64,000 bases of DNA from Brevundimonas lenta (GCF_014196335.1 NZ_JACIDM010000003.1:248001-312000); one strand, 5' to 3'; counted from the stretch's first letter, positions 15,789-25,605 are shown. Numbers and translations: made by a program. The notes: generated by a model not told the origin, from the sequence alone.

Positions 15789-17030
15789 ATGTTTGAATTC
15801 GGCCGGGATCTCAGGAAGCTGTTCGAGAAGGCGCGCGAGAGCGACGACCTCGGCTGGCTGGAGTTGATCAGCGCCGATCTGGTGTCCCTGGAGGCTCGTC
15901 GCGAGTCGGTGGACGCGGGACGCGTGTCCTGCGCCCGCCCCTTCGACGGCTGGATGCGGGCGTCGGCGCTGTGGCGGGAGCACGCCCGGCGGACGGGAGC
16001 CCGTGTCAGCCTGGACCATGCGGCGGCGGCGGCCTCGGACGCGGCCCGGCATACGACCAATCCGGATCAGACCGCGGCGGCGGCGATCGAGTCCGGCGAG
16101 ATTCACCTGCTGCGCTTCGACCTGTTCGGCGGCCCCGCCGCGCTGACGGCGGCGCTGTCCGATGTCCAAAGCCTGACCGCCGAGCGGCCGGCGACGCGGT
16201 CGGCCGCGGCCGCGCTTCACGCCCGGTTGAGCGCGCGGCGCGCGCGGCTGAAGGGCGAGGCGTCCGGACTACTGGATGCGGCGGCCCTGCTGGACGCGGC
16301 CCTGCACGACTCGCGCGCCCTTCCGGCCACGGTCGCGGACGACCTGCGGCTGGACCGCGCGGCCCTGGCCCTGGAGGCAGGCGTGGCGAAGCGCGATGCG
16401 CGGATGCTGGACCAGGCCGGGCGCGACCTGCGCACCCTGGTCGAGGCCGCGTCGCCGGATCAGCGGCCGCTGACCCGGGCCCGGGCCCTGGCGCTGGCGG
16501 GCGGCGGCCTGATCGCCCTGGCCAGACTGGCCGGGGATGAGGCGGCGGCGGCGCAGGGCCGGATGCTGTTCGAGGCGGCCGTGGATCAGTTCACGCCGGA
16601 TCACAGCCCGCTGGACTGGGTGGGCGTGCTGCTGACCCGGAGCGAGTCCGATGCCCCGCTGCTGGCGCTGGCGCAGGCGGAGGCGCTAACGCGCGAACCG
16701 GGCCTGATCCTGGGCGCGCTGGCGCGGGAGCGAAGACTGGGCGCCGAGGCGCTGCTGGCCGAGGCCATGGGCGACGTCGAGGCGCTGAACGGGATGGAAT
16801 CGATCGTCCGGCGCCGACTGACAGAAACCGGATCGAGGCAGCCCCTGGACTGGAGCGCGGACCAGATCGGCATGGCGCACCTGGCCTGCGCGAGGGGGCG
16901 TCTGACCGGGACCGAGCCGCGCGCCGTGGGCCTGATGCTGGCGGAAGCGATGGAGACCGCCCGCGAACTGGGCGTGCCGGCGCTGGCGCACCGGGCCGTG
17001 CTGGCGATGCCGGAAGCGGCGGTGGCCTAG
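15789..17030 (+). CDS. Hypothetical Ala-rich helical repeat protein
   Basis: A 413-aa, almost entirely alpha-helical, Ala/Arg/Leu-rich cytoplasmic protein starting MFEFGRDLRKLFEKARESDDLGWLELI. Repeated helix pairs suggest a TPR or SEL1-like solenoid, but I see no classic repeat signature and no catalytic motif. The start ATG 15789 is preceded by GCGGGA and a GAGGGAG stretch; the frame extends to 15744 but without better signals. It shares the CTAG stop tetranucleotide (17027-17030) with the convergent phosphatase gene. A scaffold function is a guess only. Confidence 0.6.
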   Translation: MFEFGRDLRKLFEKARESDDLGWLELISADLVSLEARRESVDAGRVSCARPFDGWMRASALWREHARRTGARVSLDHAAAAASDAARHTTNPDQTAAAAIESGEIHLLRFDLFGGPAALTAALSDVQSLTAERPATRSAAAALHARLSARRARLKGEASGLLDAAALLDAALHDSRALPATVADDLRLDRAALALEAGVAKRDARMLDQAGRDLRTLVEAASPDQRPLTRARALALAGGGLIALARLAGDEAAAAQGRMLFEAAVDQFTPDHSPLDWVGVLLTRSESDAPLLALAQAEALTREPGLILGALARERRLGAEALLAEAMGDVEALNGMESIVRRRLTETGSRQPLDWSADQIGMAHLACARGRLTGTEPRAVGLMLAEAMETARELGVPALAHRAVLAMPEAAVA

Positions 17031-17812
17031 CCGCCCAGGGCGACGAAGCCGCCGTTGGCGTAGCAGGACTTGCCATAGCGCAGCGGGGAGCCGTCCTCGG
17101 CCATGACGCGGCCGCCGGCGGCCTCAAGCACCGCCTGACCGGCGGCGGTGTCCCATTCGGACGTCGGGCCGGTGCGCGGATAGGCGTCGAAGCGGCCCTC
17201 GGCGATCAGGCAGAATTTCAGCGACGAGTCCGTGCCCTGCCACTGGACGCAGCCGTGGCGCGAGGCGAGGCGCTGCGCCTCCTCGTCGGTCATGCTGTGG
17301 CTGAGCAGGGCCATGGGCGAGGCCGGACGGTTGCGCACGCGGATGGCCTGCCAGACCTCGCCGAAGCGGCGGCGGAAGGCGCCGGCGCCGGGGGCGGCGC
17401 TGCGCCAGGTGATCTGGGTCGCCGGGGCGGTGACCACGCCGGCGACGGGTGCGCCCTTGTGGATCAGGGCGATGTTGACGGTGAAGCTTTCACGGCCCTC
17501 AACGAAGCCGCGCGTACCGTCCAGCGGATCGATGAGCCAGAACCAGTCGCCCGGAACCTCGGCCGCGCCGTTGGCGGCGTGGTCTTCCTCGGCCACGGCC
17601 GGGACGTCGGGATACAGCTCGGCCAGACGGGCGAGGATCAGGGCCTCGGCCTCGCGGTCGGCCTGGGTGACGGGGCTTTCGTCGGCCTTGAACTCGGCGA
17701 CCACGCCCGAGCGCCAGTAGGGCAGGATCACGCGCGCCGCGTCCTCGGCGATATCGGCCAGCGCCTCGGCGAGTGCGCCGGAGGCGAGGTCAGCGGTCAG
17801 TCGTTCGGTCAT
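17027..17812 (-). CDS. cysQ: Inositol monophosphatase family 3'(2'),5'-bisphosphate nucleotidase (CysQ-like)
   Basis: A 261-aa protein with the metal-binding motifs of the IMPase superfamily: ESPVTQADREAE, AVAEEDHA (the Glu-Glu pair), WLIDPLDGTRGFVEGRESFTVNIALI (motif DPLDGT) and EWDTAAGQAVLEAAGG (motif WD). The GTRGF extension after DPLDGT, rather than GTxNF, favours CysQ/PAP phosphatase over inositol monophosphatase. CysQ removes 3'-phosphoadenosine 5'-phosphate formed in sulfate assimilation. No sulfate-assimilation genes are adjacent. The start ATG at 17810-17812 is chosen; the longer open frame to 18451 overlaps chpT and is not real. It is divergent from chpT. Confidence 0.83.
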   Translation of the reverse strand: MTERLTADLASGALAEALADIAEDAARVILPYWRSGVVAEFKADESPVTQADREAEALILARLAELYPDVPAVAEEDHAANGAAEVPGDWFWLIDPLDGTRGFVEGRESFTVNIALIHKGAPVAGVVTAPATQITWRSAAPGAGAFRRRFGEVWQAIRVRNRPASPMALLSHSMTDEEAQRLASRHGCVQWQGTDSSLKFCLIAEGRFDAYPRTGPTSEWDTAAGQAVLEAAGGRVMAEDGSPLRYGKSCYANGGFVALGG

Positions 17813-17902
17813 GGGCGCTCCGATAGAGCATCCGGACGGTTTGAAACACCGGCAAATCAGGTCAGCGTCTGACAGCCCTCCTGCTGTGACCCGCAAAGCC
17901 CG

Positions 17903-18559
17903 ATGACCGACGCCATGAACGACAACGTCCTGCCCGATGGACAGGCCCTCGCGACCCTGGTTGCAGGCAAGCTGTGCCACGACTTCATCAGCCCGGCCGG
18001 GGCGATCAGCTCTGGCCTGGACCTGCTGAAGGATCCGTCCGCACAGGACATGCGCGACGACGCGATGGGGCTGATCGAAGCCAGCGCGAAGAAGATGGTG
18101 GCGCTGGTCAGCTTCGCCCGGGTGGCGTTCGGCGCCTCGACGTCGGCGGAGCGATTCTCGGGCGTCGAACTGGGCGAACTGGTCGCGGGCCTGACCGACG
18201 GCGGTCGGGCGACGCTGGACTGGCAGGCCGGCGAAGGCAGCTATTCCAAGCCGCAGGCGCGCGCGATGGTGAACCTGGCCTATCTGACCATGGCGGCGCT
18301 GCCGTCGGGCGGGGCGGCGACGGTGGCCGCGCGCAAGGACGGCGACGCGCTGGTGATCGAGGGCGTGGCCGACGGCCCGCGGGCGCGTCTGAAGGCGGAA
18401 GCGGTGGCCGGTCTGGCCGGGCGTCCGCTGGAGGAAGGCCTGCCGGGGCAATGGATTCAGCCCTACTGGCTGTGGCTGACGGCCAATGACGCGGGCGGAT
18501 CGCTGGACGTCCAGGTCGATGAGGGCCGGGTCGCCCTTGTCGCGCGTATGCCTAACTGA
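17903..18559 (+). CDS. chpT: Histidine phosphotransferase ChpT
   Basis: A 218-aa protein. Its N-terminal half is a dimerisation/histidine-phosphotransfer helical bundle with the phospho-accepting His26 in LCHDFISPAGAISSGLDLL, characteristic of ChpT; the following DMRDDAMGLIEASAKKMVALVSFARVAFG completes the hairpin. The C-terminal half (about 95-215) is a degenerate HATPase-like domain without the ATP-binding N and G boxes, as in Caulobacter ChpT. It moves phosphate from the CckA receiver to CtrA and CpdR. The cckA gene is at 44668-46719 and ctrA at the window start. The gene is followed by cheY and cheR in the same direction. ATG 17903 is used; Met5 is an alternative. Confidence 0.9.
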   Translation: MTDAMNDNVLPDGQALATLVAGKLCHDFISPAGAISSGLDLLKDPSAQDMRDDAMGLIEASAKKMVALVSFARVAFGASTSAERFSGVELGELVAGLTDGGRATLDWQAGEGSYSKPQARAMVNLAYLTMAALPSGGAATVAARKDGDALVIEGVADGPRARLKAEAVAGLAGRPLEEGLPGQWIQPYWLWLTANDAGGSLDVQVDEGRVALVARMPN

Positions 18560-18662
18560 CGCTTAAGCCGGTTTCCCAAGGACTCGTTAACCGGCTCGCG
18601 GCGATCATGGGGTCGGTGCACAAGCGGGCGTTGCGCGCCGTTTCGCTCATCAGGATTTACCC

Positions 18663-19034
18663 GTGACCCCCAGGACCTGCCTGATCGTCGACGACAGCCG
18701 GATCATCCGGAAGGTCGCGCGTCGCATCGTCGAGGGCCTCGGTTTCGAGGTCGATGAAGCGGCCGACGGCTCGGAGGCGCTGGCCTTCTGCGCCAGCCTG
18801 ATGCCCGAGGTGATCCTGCTGGACTGGTCGATGCCCGTTATGGACGGCCTGACCTTCCTTCGCCGCCTGCGCACCCTGCCGGGCGGCGCCGGGCCCAAGG
18901 TCCTGTTCTGCACCATCGAGACGCGCGCCGAGCGCATCGCCGAGGCTCTTTCGGCGGGCGCCGACGACTATGTGATGAAGCCGTTCGACGGCGAAATCCT
19001 GACCTCCAAATTCGCCGAGGTGGGGGCCGTCTGA
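18663..19034 (+). CDS. Single-domain CheY-like response regulator
   Basis: A 123-aa receiver domain: acidic pocket IVDDSRIIRKVARRI, phospho-acceptor Asp54 in EVILLDWSMPVMDG, Thr in VLFCTIETR and the invariant Lys in DDYVMKPFDGEIL. No output domain, so it acts by protein-protein contact, as chemotaxis CheY or other diffusible regulators do. The start is GTG 18663 with AGGA upstream. It is separated from the following cheR by 4 bp and follows chpT by about 100 bp. In Caulobacter crescentus I recall the same chpT-cheY-cheR order, which supports a conserved locus; whether it signals to flagella or elsewhere is open. Confidence 0.85.
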   Translation: MTPRTCLIVDDSRIIRKVARRIVEGLGFEVDEAADGSEALAFCASLMPEVILLDWSMPVMDGLTFLRRLRTLPGGAGPKVLFCTIETRAERIAEALSAGADDYVMKPFDGEILTSKFAEVGAV

Positions 19035-19038
19035 ACCC

Positions 19039-19854
19039 ATGTCGCCGGAAGACTTCGATCGTCTGCAGTCGTTGATGGCCTCGCGTGCGGGGTTCCGGCT
19101 GACCCGCGACCGGATGAAGCTGGCCGAGCATCGCCTGGGGCCGGTGGCCCGTCGCGAGGGGTTCGAGACCGTCGACGCCATGCTGGCCTCGCTGTGGGCC
19201 AAGCCGGTGGCGGGCCTGGGCTGGTCCGTGATCGAGGCGCTGCTGAATCCGGAAAGCTGGTTCCGCCGCGACCGGCCGACCTTCGAGACCTTCGGCCAGG
19301 AGCTGCTGCCGGCGCTGTGCCGGGCGCGCGAGGGCCAGCCGGTGCGCATCTGGTCGGCCGGTTGTTCGACGGGACAGGAAGTCTGGTCGGTGGCCATCGC
19401 CGCGCTTGAGACCGGCGCCGCCGTCGAGATCGTGGCGACCGACCTGTCGCAGCGCGCGCTGGAGAAGGCCCGCACGGGCGCCTACACCGGCTTCGAGATC
19501 CAGCGCGGCCTCAAGGCCGAGACCATGCTGCGCTGGTTCGACCAGACCGAGGACGCCTGGATCGCGCGCGCCGAGCTGCGCGCGACCGTGCATTTCGCCC
19601 GCGCCAACCTGCTGGACCCGCCCGCGGACGATACGCGGTTCGACGTCATCTTCTGCCGCAATGTGCTGAACGACATGGACCCCGTGCGGCGCGGCCAGGT
19701 GCTGGAGAACCTCGAGCGCCGGCTGGTCGACGACGGCTGCCTGTTCCTGGGTCCCGACGAACAGATCGAGGGCGACAGCATCGCCTTCCGTGCGGTGGCG
19801 GGTCGCCGCGGCCTGTTCGTGAAGTCGCCGTCGGCGTTGCGCCGGGCGGCGTAA
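19039..19854 (+). CDS. cheR: CheR-type protein-glutamate O-methyltransferase
   Basis: A 271-aa protein with an N-terminal CheR helical domain (about 1-75: GFRLTRDRMKLAEHRLGPVARREGFETVD) and a C-terminal SAM-dependent methyltransferase domain: IEALLNPESWFRRDRP (the NxTxFFR-equivalent, here NPESWFRR), IWSAGCSTGQEVWSVAI (SAM motif I), EIVATDLSQRALEKA (motif II), and FDVIFCRNVLNDMD. CheR methylates glutamates of chemoreceptors. No receptor, CheA or CheB gene is near, so its partner receptors lie elsewhere. It starts at ATG 19039, 4 bp after the cheY stop, and is therefore probably translated from the same mRNA. Confidence 0.85.
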   Translation: MSPEDFDRLQSLMASRAGFRLTRDRMKLAEHRLGPVARREGFETVDAMLASLWAKPVAGLGWSVIEALLNPESWFRRDRPTFETFGQELLPALCRAREGQPVRIWSAGCSTGQEVWSVAIAALETGAAVEIVATDLSQRALEKARTGAYTGFEIQRGLKAETMLRWFDQTEDAWIARAELRATVHFARANLLDPPADDTRFDVIFCRNVLNDMDPVRRGQVLENLERRLVDDGCLFLGPDEQIEGDSIAFRAVAGRRGLFVKSPSALRRAA

Positions 19855-19935
19855 TCAAAAAGCACCGTGGGGTAGCAGGTGACGGCCGCCCCCTGACCCG
19901 ATAGCGTCCTTCTCGCTTCGTCGGGGAGGATGAAC

Positions 19936-21819
19936 ATGCGGCTTCTGTGGCTGGTTGGATCGCTGGTGCTGGCGCTGGCGATCGGGGTGATGACCTTGCA
20001 GGGGCCGCGACCGGCGCCGGCGGACGCCCCGGCCACGGATTTCGCGGCGGCGCGGGCGATGGCCGATGTGCGCGAGATCGCGCAACGGCCGCACCCGGTG
20101 GGGTCGGCGGACCATGCGCGGGTGCAGGCCTATCTGCTGCAGCGGATGAATGCGCTGGGGCTGCAGACCTCGATCCAGACCGGCCCGCTGTCGCCGGGAT
20201 CGATCCGGCGGCTGGAGAAGTGGGGCGGCGATCCGAAGGCCGCGAACTACAGCGTGACCAATCTGATCGGCGTGCTGCCGGGCCGGAACCCGGCCCTGCC
20301 GGCGGTGGCGCTGATGGCCCACTACGACACCACCTACACCTCGCCCGGCGCGGCGGACGACACCGCCGGCGTGGCCGCGGTGCTGGAGGCCGTGCGCGCC
20401 ATCCGGGCCCGCGGTCCGGCGGACCGGACGCTGGTCGTTCTGCTGACGGACGGCGAGGAGCTGGATCTGGACGGCGCCCGGGTGTTCTGGGGCGGCCATC
20501 CGCTGCGGGACCGCATCGGCGCGGTGGTCAATCTGGAAGCGCGCGGCGGCGGCGGCCGGGCGATGATGTTCGAGACCGGCCGCGGCAATGCGCAGACCAT
20601 CGACCTGTTCGGCGAGGCGGCGACGAAGGCGAGCGGGGGCGTGACCTCCAACTCGCTGGCCGTGTTCGTCTATGAGCAGATGCCCAACGGGACCGACTTC
20701 ACCGTGTCGAAGGACCGGGGCGTGCAGGGCGTGAATTTCGCCTTCATCGGCCGGCCCGAGCAATATCACGCGCCGGTCGCGACGGCCGAGGCCCTGGACC
20801 AGGGCAGCGTGCAGCACATCGGCTCGCAGGCGCTGGAGACGGCGGACGCGATGCTGAGGACCCCCGCCCTGCCCGCCGCCACGGCCAATGCGGTCTACGC
20901 CGACCTGTTCGGGCGCGTGATCGTCAGCCATCCGCCGGCGTTCGGCTGGGTGCTGCTGGCCCTGGCGATCGGTCTGCTGGCGCTGGCGGCGTGGCGGGCG
21001 AAGACGCGGGCCGGGCTGACCTTCCGCGACGTCGGCCGCGGCGTGGTCGACGGACTGTGGTTCCTGACGACGGGCCTGGTGCTGGCCCAGGGCGTGCGTC
21101 AGCTGGGCGGGCCGGTGTCGTCGCGCATCGACAGCGCCGAGGCCTATTACACCCTGCTGGCCCGGTTGCCGTGGATGGAGGCCGGCGTCGCCCTGACCAT
21201 GCTGGCGCTGGTGCTGACCGTGCTGGGCGGGCGGGCGAAGCTGGACCGGCGGATCGTCGCCGGGGTGATCGCCGTCGTGGCGATCGCCGCGACCGTGACG
21301 GGCGGGGTCAATGCGGTGGTGCTGGGCGCCGCCGTCGTCTCGATCGGCCTGTCCCTGTTCCCGAGCCTGTCGGCGCGGTCGACCTGGGGCGGCTGGACCG
21401 GGCTGATCGCCCTGGTCGTCATCCTGGCGTCGGGCGCGCAGGCGGCGGCGCCGGAGGCGGCCTTCCTGTTCCTGTGGCCCGCCCTGCTGGCTGCGCTGGT
21501 CGCGGTCGCAGCCGCGTTCGCCGATCCGGGCCTGACGCGGGCGCCGTCGCTGGCGCCGATCGCGCTGGGCGTGGTCGTGGGCGTGGGCTGGATCGTCGGC
21601 CTGTCGCATCCGGTCTTCCTGGGGATCGGCATGGACCTGCCGGGCGCGCTGGCGCTGACGGCGCTGCTGGCCTTGATGCTGATGCGGCCGCTGGAGCCGG
21701 GCTCGGGCGTGCGCCGCCCGCTGCTGCTGGCTGCGGTGGCGATCCTGGTCGTGGGCGCGGGCCTGTCGACGGCGGCGCGGATCGCCGAACCGGCGCCGGC
21801 GGTCGGCGGGAGAAGCTGA
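19936..21819 (+). CDS. Membrane-anchored M28 family peptidase
   Basis: A 627-aa protein. An N-terminal membrane anchor (MRLLWLVGSLVLALAIGVM) is followed by an M28 zinc aminopeptidase domain (about 35-310): ALMAHYDTTYTSPGAADDTAGVAAVLEA carries the first metal-binding His and bridging Asp, LLTDGEELDLDGARVF the catalytic Glu-Glu pair, and NLEARGGGG and a His near EQYHAPVATAEALD the remaining ligand region. The C-terminal half (about 335-620) has about eight hydrophobic spans, as in the ERMP1-like family. ATG 19936 is preferred because GGGGAGG is then correctly spaced; the ATG at 19930 is nearly on top of it. The likely role is periplasmic peptide degradation; substrate unknown. Confidence 0.85.
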   Translation: MRLLWLVGSLVLALAIGVMTLQGPRPAPADAPATDFAAARAMADVREIAQRPHPVGSADHARVQAYLLQRMNALGLQTSIQTGPLSPGSIRRLEKWGGDPKAANYSVTNLIGVLPGRNPALPAVALMAHYDTTYTSPGAADDTAGVAAVLEAVRAIRARGPADRTLVVLLTDGEELDLDGARVFWGGHPLRDRIGAVVNLEARGGGGRAMMFETGRGNAQTIDLFGEAATKASGGVTSNSLAVFVYEQMPNGTDFTVSKDRGVQGVNFAFIGRPEQYHAPVATAEALDQGSVQHIGSQALETADAMLRTPALPAATANAVYADLFGRVIVSHPPAFGWVLLALAIGLLALAAWRAKTRAGLTFRDVGRGVVDGLWFLTTGLVLAQGVRQLGGPVSSRIDSAEAYYTLLARLPWMEAGVALTMLALVLTVLGGRAKLDRRIVAGVIAVVAIAATVTGGVNAVVLGAAVVSIGLSLFPSLSARSTWGGWTGLIALVVILASGAQAAAPEAAFLFLWPALLAALVAVAAAFADPGLTRAPSLAPIALGVVVGVGWIVGLSHPVFLGIGMDLPGALALTALLALMLMRPLEPGSGVRRPLLLAAVAILVVGAGLSTAARIAEPAPAVGGRS

Positions 21820-21833
21820 CGCCCCTCCCCTGT

Positions 21834-21863
21834 TGCACCTTGAGCGTTCGCGCTTAAGGTGCA
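21834..21863 (+). terminator. Stem-loop between M28 peptidase and lipoprotein genes
   Basis: A 13-bp stem (TGCACCTTGAGCG with CGCTTAAGGTGCA, one G-U pair) closed by a TTCG tetraloop, 15 bp after the peptidase stop and 26 bp before the next ATG. Very stable; without a T-tract it may be a terminator or a 5' leader structure of the lipoprotein operon. Confidence 0.5.
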
Positions 21864-21888
21864 CGAAGACACGGGGGAGTTTCACACT

Positions 21889-22566
21889 ATGAGGCGACTT
21901 CTGATCGTCGCCGCCTGCCTGATGGCGGCGGCGTGCGCGAGCGCGACGGAGTCCCGGACGGCCACGCTATCCGCGCCGCCGGCCGCGGCGGCGACCGTCG
22001 TGCTGATCAAACCGGACGTCGATCTGGCCGTTCTGACGGCCGTGGGTTTGAGCGAAACCCGCGCCGACTGGAGCGAACTGGGCGCGAGCAATCTGCAGAC
22101 CGCGCTTCAGAACAGGCTGGGCCAGTCGTCGCAAGCCGTCCGCGTCGTCGATCCGGACATGGCGATGGAGGGGCGCGCCAGTCAGCTGATGCGACTGCAC
22201 CAGGCGGTCGGGGCCTCGATCCTGGTGTTCGACTACGGACCGCGAAGGCTGCCGACCAAAACGGGCTTCGACTGGACGCTGGGAGACGGCGCCGGCGCGC
22301 TCGACCCCGATGCGGACTATGCGTTGTTCACCTCCGCGCGCGGGACCTACGCCTCGGGCGGTCGGATGGCGACGATGGTGGTGATGGCCGCGTTCGGCAT
22401 GGGCGTGCCGCTGGGCGAGCAACAGATACTCGCGTCCCTCGTCGAGCTGAAAACCGGGCGGGTGATCTGGTTCAACCATGCGATCGCCGGTCCGCACGCC
22501 GACATCCGCTCGCCCGAGGGCGCGACCGCCCTGGTCAGCGAGATGATGAAGGACGCGCCGCTGTGA
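21889..22566 (+). CDS. Lipoprotein of unknown function
   Basis: A 225-aa protein with a lipoprotein signal: MRRLLIVAACLMAAAC, giving a lipobox LMAAAC with Cys16. The mature part has mixed alpha/beta character (SETRADWSELGASNLQTAL, then SILVFDYGPRRL and a late hydrophobic stretch MATMVVMAAFGMGVPLG). I do not recognise a family. The start ATG 21889 follows GGGGGAG. The stop overlaps the GTG start of the M48 protease gene by 4 bp, so the two are translationally coupled and probably work together in the envelope. Anchoring in the outer or inner membrane is not decidable here. Confidence 0.68.
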   Translation: MRRLLIVAACLMAAACASATESRTATLSAPPAAAATVVLIKPDVDLAVLTAVGLSETRADWSELGASNLQTALQNRLGQSSQAVRVVDPDMAMEGRASQLMRLHQAVGASILVFDYGPRRLPTKTGFDWTLGDGAGALDPDADYALFTSARGTYASGGRMATMVVMAAFGMGVPLGEQQILASLVELKTGRVIWFNHAIAGPHADIRSPEGATALVSEMMKDAPL

Positions 22567-23675
22567 CGACGGCCCGCAAGGAAGGCCTGCGCTCCGCCCT
22601 GCTGACCGGCGCCCTCGCCGGCGTCCTGACTGCCCAGCCGGCGTTCGCGCGCCAGTCGACGCCGGAGGCTCTGTGGACGGCGGCGGAGGCGGCGGAGCGG
22701 GACGCGCGCCGGTCGTCGGAGCTGAACGCCGACCCGGCGCTGAACGCATATGTGCGGGACGTCGCCTGTCGGGTGGCGCCCGAGTACTGCGTCGACCTGC
22801 GGGTCCAGGTAATGGACCGTCCGGGGTTCCACGCCGGGATGGCGCCGAACGGATATCTGGAGGTGTGGTCCGGCCTGCTGCTGCGTGTCGGCAGCGAAGC
22901 CGAATTGGCCTTCGTGCTGGGTCACGAGATCGGCCACGTCGATGCGAACCACCCGGTCGAGCAGCGGAACGCCCTGAAGACGCGGCTGGGCGCGGCGATG
23001 GCGGTCGGGGCGGTCGCCAGCGCGGCCGGGGCCTATTACGCCGTCGATCTGTCGGCGGTGGGCGACATGGCCCGCCACGGCGCGGTGGCGGCGAGCGACG
23101 ATTATTCCCTCGCGCAGGAGATCGAGGCGGACCGGATCGGCTTCGAACGCCTGGTGAAGGCGGGTTACGATCCGGGCGCGGCCGCCGATCTGTGGCGCAG
23201 CCGGCAGGACGACGGGATCGCGGCCGACCGGGTTACGGCGCTGGAGACCCTGGGGGCGGCGAGTCCGGAGGGCTGGCGCAGGGAGCGGGACGCGTGGCGC
23301 GCCGCGATCCGGCCGCATCTGGCGGGGTGGCTGGCGGACGACCTGCGGCGCCGGGATTTCGAAGGCGCGCTGGCCCTGACCGCGCGCCTGGAACGCGACG
23401 GCATGGACGCGGGCGTGCTCGGCTTCCATCGCGGCGAGATCTATCGGCTGCGGCGCGAGGAGGGCGACGCCGAGCGGGCGCGCGACGCCTATCTGGCCGC
23501 ATCCGGATACACCGATGCGCCGGTCGCCGTCTGGCGCGAGCTGGGCGACGTGCAGGCGCGGCTGGGCCGCAACGCGGAGGCGCGCGCGGCCTGGCGGACC
23601 TACCTCGAGCGGGCGCCGACGGCGGAGGACCGCTGGATCGTCGAGGACAGTCTCGCCGCCCTGGGAGGCTCGTGA
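22563..23675 (+). CDS. Secreted M48 family metalloprotease (BepA/YfgC-like)
   Basis: A 370-aa protein from a GTG start at 22563 (overlap GTGA with the preceding gene). An N-terminal signal peptide is visible (about residues 1-29, ending AFA-RQ). The protease domain shows FVLGHEIGHVDANH, with HEIGH starting at residue 121, the M48 zinc motif, and EIEADRIGFERLVKAGYDP as the downstream Glu ligand region. The C-terminal third (about 235-365) is helical with TPR-like segments, similar to periplasmic BepA. Likely a periplasmic quality-control protease for outer-membrane proteins; this is inferred from fold and flanking lipoproteins. It is followed at once by another lipoprotein gene. Confidence 0.82.
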   Translation: MTTARKEGLRSALLTGALAGVLTAQPAFARQSTPEALWTAAEAAERDARRSSELNADPALNAYVRDVACRVAPEYCVDLRVQVMDRPGFHAGMAPNGYLEVWSGLLLRVGSEAELAFVLGHEIGHVDANHPVEQRNALKTRLGAAMAVGAVASAAGAYYAVDLSAVGDMARHGAVAASDDYSLAQEIEADRIGFERLVKAGYDPGAAADLWRSRQDDGIAADRVTALETLGAASPEGWRRERDAWRAAIRPHLAGWLADDLRRRDFEGALALTARLERDGMDAGVLGFHRGEIYRLRREEGDAERARDAYLAASGYTDAPVAVWRELGDVQARLGRNAEARAAWRTYLERAPTAEDRWIVEDSLAALGGS

Positions 23676-23677
23676 GA

Positions 23678-24238
23678 ATGCGCCGGACGTTCCTGATCGC
23701 GGCGGCTGCGATCGTCCTGTCGGCCTGCACGCCCATGGTCGCGCTGGCGCCCGCGGGCGCGTATGCGGTCGGGGACGCCCGCGTCACCCTGGCCCGCGAC
23801 TGGAGCGATGTCTCGACGGACAAGGGCGGCAAGGTGCGGCTGCTGACGATCGACGGGCCGCTGTTGAACCGGCTGTACCTGAGCGGAGGCCTGGTCGACG
23901 GGGAGCGTCTGTTCACGTCGAAATCCGCGACCAGCCCGATCTACAGCGCGACCATGTCGGTCAGGGAACAGGTGGAGTTCGTCGTCGACAGCCTCGCGGC
24001 GACGGGGCTGGAGCGGGTGACGACCCCGGCGCTCCGGCCGGTCGTGATCAACGGCGAGCGGGGCGTGCGCTTCGACGTCGAGGGCTTCGACGCGGACGGG
24101 CTGATGATCCGGGGTCGCGGCCAGGCGGTGAAGGCGAACGGCAGGCTGTACGTGGCGGTCTATCTGGCCCCGGCCGAGCACTATTATCAGGCTGATCTGG
24201 CGTCGGCCGAAGCGACGATGGACAGCGTGCAGTTCTGA
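23678..24238 (+). CDS. Lipoprotein of unknown function
   Basis: A 186-aa protein with a lipoprotein signal [17 protein letters not shown] (lipobox IVLSAC, Cys17). The mature region is beta-rich ([18 protein letters not shown], then [17 protein letters not shown]) and resembles many small Caulobacter-type envelope lipoproteins; no named family is recognised. The start is ATG 23678; an in-frame GTG at 23672 would overlap the protease stop by 4 bp (GTGA). It closes a three-gene operon lipoprotein / M48 protease / lipoprotein. The protease may process or depend on the two lipoproteins. Confidence 0.65.
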   Translation: MRRTFLIAAAAIVLSACTPMVALAPAGAYAVGDARVTLARDWSDVSTDKGGKVRLLTIDGPLLNRLYLSGGLVDGERLFTSKSATSPIYSATMSVREQVEFVVDSLAATGLERVTTPALRPVVINGERGVRFDVEGFDADGLMIRGRGQAVKANGRLYVAVYLAPAEHYYQADLASAEATMDSVQF

Positions 24239-24292
24239 AAGAACCGGCAGAGGGTACGTCAAAATCGGACGTAGTCCCGTTTCGTTCCGAAA

Positions 24293-24307
24293 GAACATAT
24301 TGGCAAC
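24293..24307 (+). promoter_or_regulatory. Putative LexA (SOS) box upstream of recA
   Basis: GAACATATTGGCAAC matches the alphaproteobacterial LexA operator GAAC-N7-GAAC with a single change in the second half (CAAC). A further GTTC (24284-24287) and GAAC (24310-24313) flank it. The site lies 80 bp before the recA ATG, an expected position for SOS control. Confidence 0.45.
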
Positions 24308-24386
24308 CGGAACAAACCGTGCACATAGTCCGCCTCAACAGGGAGCGGGTCCATTGGCGGGTCTCTCCCGGAACCAGACGGGAATC

Positions 24387-25490
<1,104 letters not shown>

Positions 25491-25572
25491 TCGCCCGCCC
25501 CGTCGACTGAGACTTCTCCGATCGGGTCCGGCGACCCGCCAACCGACCCCGCCGGGCCGGACCGGACGGAGC

Positions 25573-25605
25573 GGCCGCCTGACCTCGTGTCGGGCGGCCT
25601 TTTTT
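25573..25605 (+). terminator. Rho-independent terminator of recA
   Basis: An 11-bp stem (GGCCGCCTGAC with GTCGGGCGGCC, one G-U pair) with a CTCGT loop is followed by six T residues (25600-25605). It lies 83 bp after the recA stop and is a textbook intrinsic terminator. Confidence 0.85.

Noticed and set aside
18561..18588. CtrA box upstream of cheY (two TTAA tetramers)
   Set aside because: Spacing is 20 nt instead of 7, so it does not fit the CtrA consensus.
21933..22562. N-terminal 210 codons of the frame that contains the M48 protease
   Set aside because: Overlaps the lipoprotein gene and is Arg-rich; signal peptide and GTGA overlap place the start at 22563.
24300..24386. TTG-started N-terminal extension of RecA
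   Set aside because: The added 29 residues have no family support and overlap the promoter and putative SOS box.
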